From contig NZ_SLWS01000007.1 in the NCBI RefSeq assembly GCF_004345645.1, positions 310,001 to 374,000 of the forward strand: a stretch of 64,000 nucleotides of DNA, in the 5' to 3' direction. The notes under the pieces were generated by a model, which made no database searches, was not told the origin of the DNA, and saw only the letters and a list, made by a program, of their open reading frames with translations. The stretch is from Actinocrispum wychmicini (GTDB lineage: Bacteria > Actinomycetota > Actinomycetes > Mycobacteriales > Pseudonocardiaceae). This document shows, in pieces, positions 61,535 to 64,000 of the stretch. The stretch's first letter is position 1. Each line of letters begins with the position of its first letter. The position numbers and the translations under genes were made by a program.

Positions 61535-61554
61535 AGGCTTCCTCCCTTACCCGG

Positions 61555-61607
61555 GTACACTGTTCGCATAAACTGGACTGTAGCTTACCGCGTACAGTGT
61601 TCGCAAT
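61555..61607. promoter_or_regulatory. Paired TetR operator repeats between hydrolase and tetR
   Basis: GTACACTGTTCGCAT at 61555-61569 and GTACAGTGTTCGCAAT at 61592-61607 are near-identical direct repeats 37 bases apart (start to start), in the 94-base divergent gap. One copy probably covers each promoter. Confidence 0.65.
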
Positions 61608-61628
61608 AACGTGCGGGAAGGGTGGCCC

Positions 61629-62366
61629 ATGGTTGACGACACATCACCGCAAAGTGAGATCCGCCCACCGATCTGGCTGCGGCCGGAACGTGGCGCCCGG
61701 GGACCACGCCCCGCCCACAGCCGAGCCGACATCGCGACCACGGCCACCCGCATCGCCGACACCGAAGGCATCGAGGCCGTATCCCTGCGCCGGGTCGCCA
61801 CCGAGATGGGCACCGGCACGACCACGCTGTACCGCTACATCGCCACCAAGGACGAACTGTTCGACCTGATGATCGACAGCGCCTTCGGCGAACGCGAGCC
61901 ACCGCCGCCGACCGGCGACTGGCAGGCCGACCTGCGCGCGATCGCCCACGCACACCGCGCCATGGTGTTACGCCACCCGTGGCTGGCCACGCTGCCCGCG
62001 ACCCGCCCGGCGCTCGGACCCAACAGCCTGGCCTGGCTGGACGCCGCATACGCGACAGTGGACGTGCTGGACCTGGACGCCGACGAGGTCCTGACCCAGG
62101 TCGGCACCCTGCTGACCTTCGTCCGCGGACACGTCCTCGACGAACTCGCCGAGCAGGAAACGGCCCGACGGTCCGGCGTGGACATGCCGACCTGGCTGGC
62201 CACACAGGCCCAGTACGGCGAACTGATCATCGGCAGCGGCAAGTACCCACACCTGAGCCGAGTCATGATCGAGGCAGAAACCCCACACGCGGACGACCGC
62301 CACGAACGAGCCTTCCGCCGCGGCCTGGACCACATCCTGACCGGCCTCGCACACAGCGGCCGATAG
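61629..62366 (+). CDS. TetR/AcrR-family regulator (TetR_C_1 type)
   Basis: A 245-residue repressor. After a basic, Pro-rich extension of about 40 residues, the helix-turn-helix region reads IADTEGIEAVSLRRVATEMG then TGTTTLYRYIATKDELFDLM. The rest is a helical ligand domain of the actinobacterial tetracycline-repressor-C-like type (HPWLATLPATRPALGPNSLA). The ATG at 61629 follows AAGGGTGG. It is divergent from the alpha/beta hydrolase and likely controls it and itself through the paired repeats. Confidence 0.9.
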   Translation: MVDDTSPQSEIRPPIWLRPERGARGPRPAHSRADIATTATRIADTEGIEAVSLRRVATEMGTGTTTLYRYIATKDELFDLMIDSAFGEREPPPPTGDWQADLRAIAHAHRAMVLRHPWLATLPATRPALGPNSLAWLDAAYATVDVLDLDADEVLTQVGTLLTFVRGHVLDELAEQETARRSGVDMPTWLATQAQYGELIIGSGKYPHLSRVMIEAETPHADDRHERAFRRGLDHILTGLAHSGR

Positions 62367-62385
62367 CCGGCAAAGTCACCGTGGG

Positions 62386-63561
62386 TCAACGACCTGTCTG
62401 GCGAGCGGTGACGAACTCTTCGTCGACCGTGACACCGAGGCCGGAACCCGTTGGCACGGCTACGGTTCCGTCAGCTTCCAGCCGTAGGTGGTCGGCGACG
62501 ACACCCCGGGACAGGGCGCTCTGGGCGACGTTGAACTCGACCCAGGGTGCCTTGTCCAATGTAGAGAGATAGTGCAGACTGTAGGCGTGCAGTAGGTCGG
62601 TCAACCAGGAGTGGGTGACGATCAGCTTGCCCTGGGCGCGAACCAGCTCGGGCAGGCCCAGCGCGACGGTGAGGCCGCCGCATCGGGACAGGTCCGGTTG
62701 CAGCACGTCGACATCGCCCTCCTCGACGAGCCGCCGGAAGTCCCAGATCGTGGCCTGCTGTTCGCCCGCCGCGGTGCGCAGGCCTGGGAATCGTTCACGC
62801 ACCAGGCGATATTTCGACAGTTGCTCGGGGTGGACGAAATCCTCCACCCAGTACGGCGTGAACTGCGCGAGGACCGTGAGCATGGCGTCGTCCTCGGCCG
62901 GAGTCCGGGTCCGGTGTCGACCGTCGCTCTCCACGAACCAGCCCGGGTCGACCATCAACGTCCGATCAGGACCCAACTCCTCGGTGATCGCGGCGAGGTT
63001 TTCCCGGTCCCGGCCGGCGTCGAGCCCGAAACCGCCCCAGCCGAACTTGACACCGCGAAAGCCCAACTGGACGTAACGGGCGGCGGCGTTCGCGTTCTCC
63101 AGCGGCGTGTCGCGAAAAAGCGTTGACGCGTACGCGGGCAGCCGATCACGACGACGACCGCCAAGCACCTGTGCGAGATCGACCCCTTGGGCCTGGGCAC
63201 GCAGCGACCACAGGCAGTTGTCCACCGCGGAGATACAGTGCATGACGACGCCACGGCGACCGTAGTAAGCTGTGGCCAGGTACAGCTCGTCCCAGCGGGA
63301 CTCGACCTCCAGCGGATCCTTGCCGATCAGCTCCTCGGCGAGGGTACGAAACCCGATGCCGCCCATGCCATCGCCGGCGATCACAGCTGCCGCCACCGGA
63401 CCGAGAGTCTCCACATCGGACCACGCCTCAAGGCCGTCGTCGGTACGCACGCGCACCAGCAAGAGCCAGTCGCCCTGATCGGTCGCCTCCGCGCTGCCCG
63501 CGCTGGTGCCGTAGGCCTCGTCGCCACGCAGCAGGATCGGCGAGACATCACTGATCTTCAT
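62386..63561 (-). CDS. Enolase-superfamily dehydratase/racemase (MR/MLE type)
   Basis: A 391-residue enzyme. After the capping domain, the barrel has GVKFGWGGFG (base Lys), metal ligands Asp (MVDPGW), Glu (YWVEDFVHPEQ) and Glu (TAAGEQQATIWD), and a His in VTHSWLTD. This set fits acid-sugar dehydratases of the mandelate-racemase group. The ATG at 63561 follows GGAG and lies inside the 3' end of the PIG-L gene (14-base overlap), so the two are co-translated. Overlap with a deacetylase gene points to use of an N-acetylated or amino-sugar-derived acid. Confidence 0.85.
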   Translation of the reverse strand: MKISDVSPILLRGDEAYGTSAGSAEATDQGDWLLLVRVRTDDGLEAWSDVETLGPVAAAVIAGDGMGGIGFRTLAEELIGKDPLEVESRWDELYLATAYYGRRGVVMHCISAVDNCLWSLRAQAQGVDLAQVLGGRRRDRLPAYASTLFRDTPLENANAAARYVQLGFRGVKFGWGGFGLDAGRDRENLAAITEELGPDRTLMVDPGWFVESDGRHRTRTPAEDDAMLTVLAQFTPYWVEDFVHPEQLSKYRLVRERFPGLRTAAGEQQATIWDFRRLVEEGDVDVLQPDLSRCGGLTVALGLPELVRAQGKLIVTHSWLTDLLHAYSLHYLSTLDKAPWVEFNVAQSALSRGVVADHLRLEADGTVAVPTGSGLGVTVDEEFVTARQTGR

Positions 63562-64000
63562 CTGGCTCCAGCTCTCCCGGCAGGTCCGTGCTGACCGGGA
63601 CGCGCCGCTCGGCCAGGCACGGACGGAACGTTTCAGCGGCCGACACCAGCATCCGCGCGCCCTGCCGGCGGTCCTCGTCGGCCATCTCGTCGGCGTAGTC
63701 ACGCCCGCGCATCGTGCGCATGACGTCCATCTGGCTGCGATGCAGGCGAATCAGCTCGGTCTTGCGACGCTGGTGCGCCGGGCCCAGCGGCACGAAATGC
63801 GTGGCCTCGAAACCGTAGCCGTCACCGGGATGCACGTAGAAAATCCGGGGCGGGGAAACCAGTTCGGTTCCGTTACGAACGAACGACGGGATGCTGGTGA
63901 ACAGCGCCGCGTCCGTCACGGCGCGGGCCGTGACCACGTGGTCGCTGTTGTAGTCCTCGGTCCAGTGCGTGAACACCAGGTCCGCGCGAAACTGGCAGAG
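63548..64000 (-). CDS. PIG-L/LmbE-family deacetylase, partial (N-terminus beyond right edge)
   Basis: The visible 150 residues enter from the right edge in the middle of a PIG-L (GlcNAc-PI de-N-acetylase) fold. DLVFTHWTEDYNSDHVVTAR contains the HxxxH-like zinc motif of the second half, and AALFTSIPSF then RIFYVHPGDGYGFEATHFV follow as usual. The N-terminal PHPDD zinc motif would lie outside the window. The gene ends overlapping the enolase-superfamily gene. It probably removes an acetyl group from a sugar or similar substrate before the enolase-family step. Confidence 0.8.
   Translation of the reverse strand, partial: LCQFRADLVFTHWTEDYNSDHVVTARAVTDAALFTSIPSFVRNGTELVSPPRIFYVHPGDGYGFEATHFVPLGPAHQRRKTELIRLHRSQMDVMRTMRGRDYADEMADEDRRQGARMLVSAAETFRPCLAERRVPVSTDLPGELEPDEDQ

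Noticed and set aside
1..64000. CRISPR array
   Set aside because: No regularly spaced short direct repeats and no cas-like protein were seen anywhere in the window.

Overview
The window is high-GC DNA with dense gene packing, frequent GTG starts, many ATGA/GTGA start-stop overlaps and actinobacterial families (SpvB/RHS, LAL-type LuxR, GpgS-like glycosyltransferase, F420-type LLM oxidoreductase). It fits a filamentous actinomycete, probably Pseudonocardiales; the genus is a guess. No complete tRNA or rRNA is present and both window edges cut a gene.

Layout. (A) 0.8-12.8 kb is an island of signalling and conflict proteins: a 17-residue leader ORF and GC hairpin ahead of an XRE-STAND-TPR protein; a TIR-STAND-TPR protein; a divergent SEFIR-NPCBM protein; a frameshifted TIR gene; a KGGVGR-type ParA-like ATPase with a degenerate TIR-like tail; a winged-helix-like protein; and a HerA-like double ATPase. 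(B) 12.8-13.4 kb is integration debris: a tRNA-Val(GAC) 3' remnant, a strong hairpin, an integrase C-terminal remnant and a decayed transposase. (C) 13.5-22.0 kb holds a 2750-residue secreted RHS protein with a swapped-in toxin tip and an S1-like presumptive immunity protein. (D) 22.1-26.5 kb has a vestigial tetR with an intact palindrome, a marR-hydrolase-DHA2 exporter operon with its operator, and a secreted M1 peptidase.

(E) 26.5-40.7 kb, all on the minus strand, is a PUFA-synthase-like iterative synthase in the myxobacterial order (ER; KS-AT-ACP-KR-DH; KS-CLF-AT-DH-DH), with a GpgS-like glycosyltransferase directly upstream. It has a single ACP. (F) 40.7-53.3 kb is a catabolic regulon: acyl-CoA ligase, thiolase, DUF35 protein, IclR regulator, a divergent two-subunit B12-dependent acyl-CoA mutase, MHS transporter, aldo/keto reductase, SDR, C-N hydrolase, amidase and LLM flavin enzyme. 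Three control regions share a CGTTTCAC-type site, so the IclR protein probably controls the whole set. The substrate is unknown but appears to be an amide- or nitrogen-containing compound ending in a branched acyl-CoA.

(G) 53.3-64.0 kb carries a ParB-like small protein, an MFS transporter, a secreted trypsin-like protease with a repeat domain, a LAL regulator, an SDR lacking its catalytic Tyr/Lys, a divergent hydrolase/tetR pair with paired operator repeats, an enolase-superfamily enzyme and a partial PIG-L deacetylase.

The best candidates for undescribed biology are island A (TIR/SEFIR/STAND/KGGVGR/HerA beside a decayed integration site) and regulon F (new acyl-CoA mutase pathway). All family calls were made by eye from sequence motifs; no database search was run.
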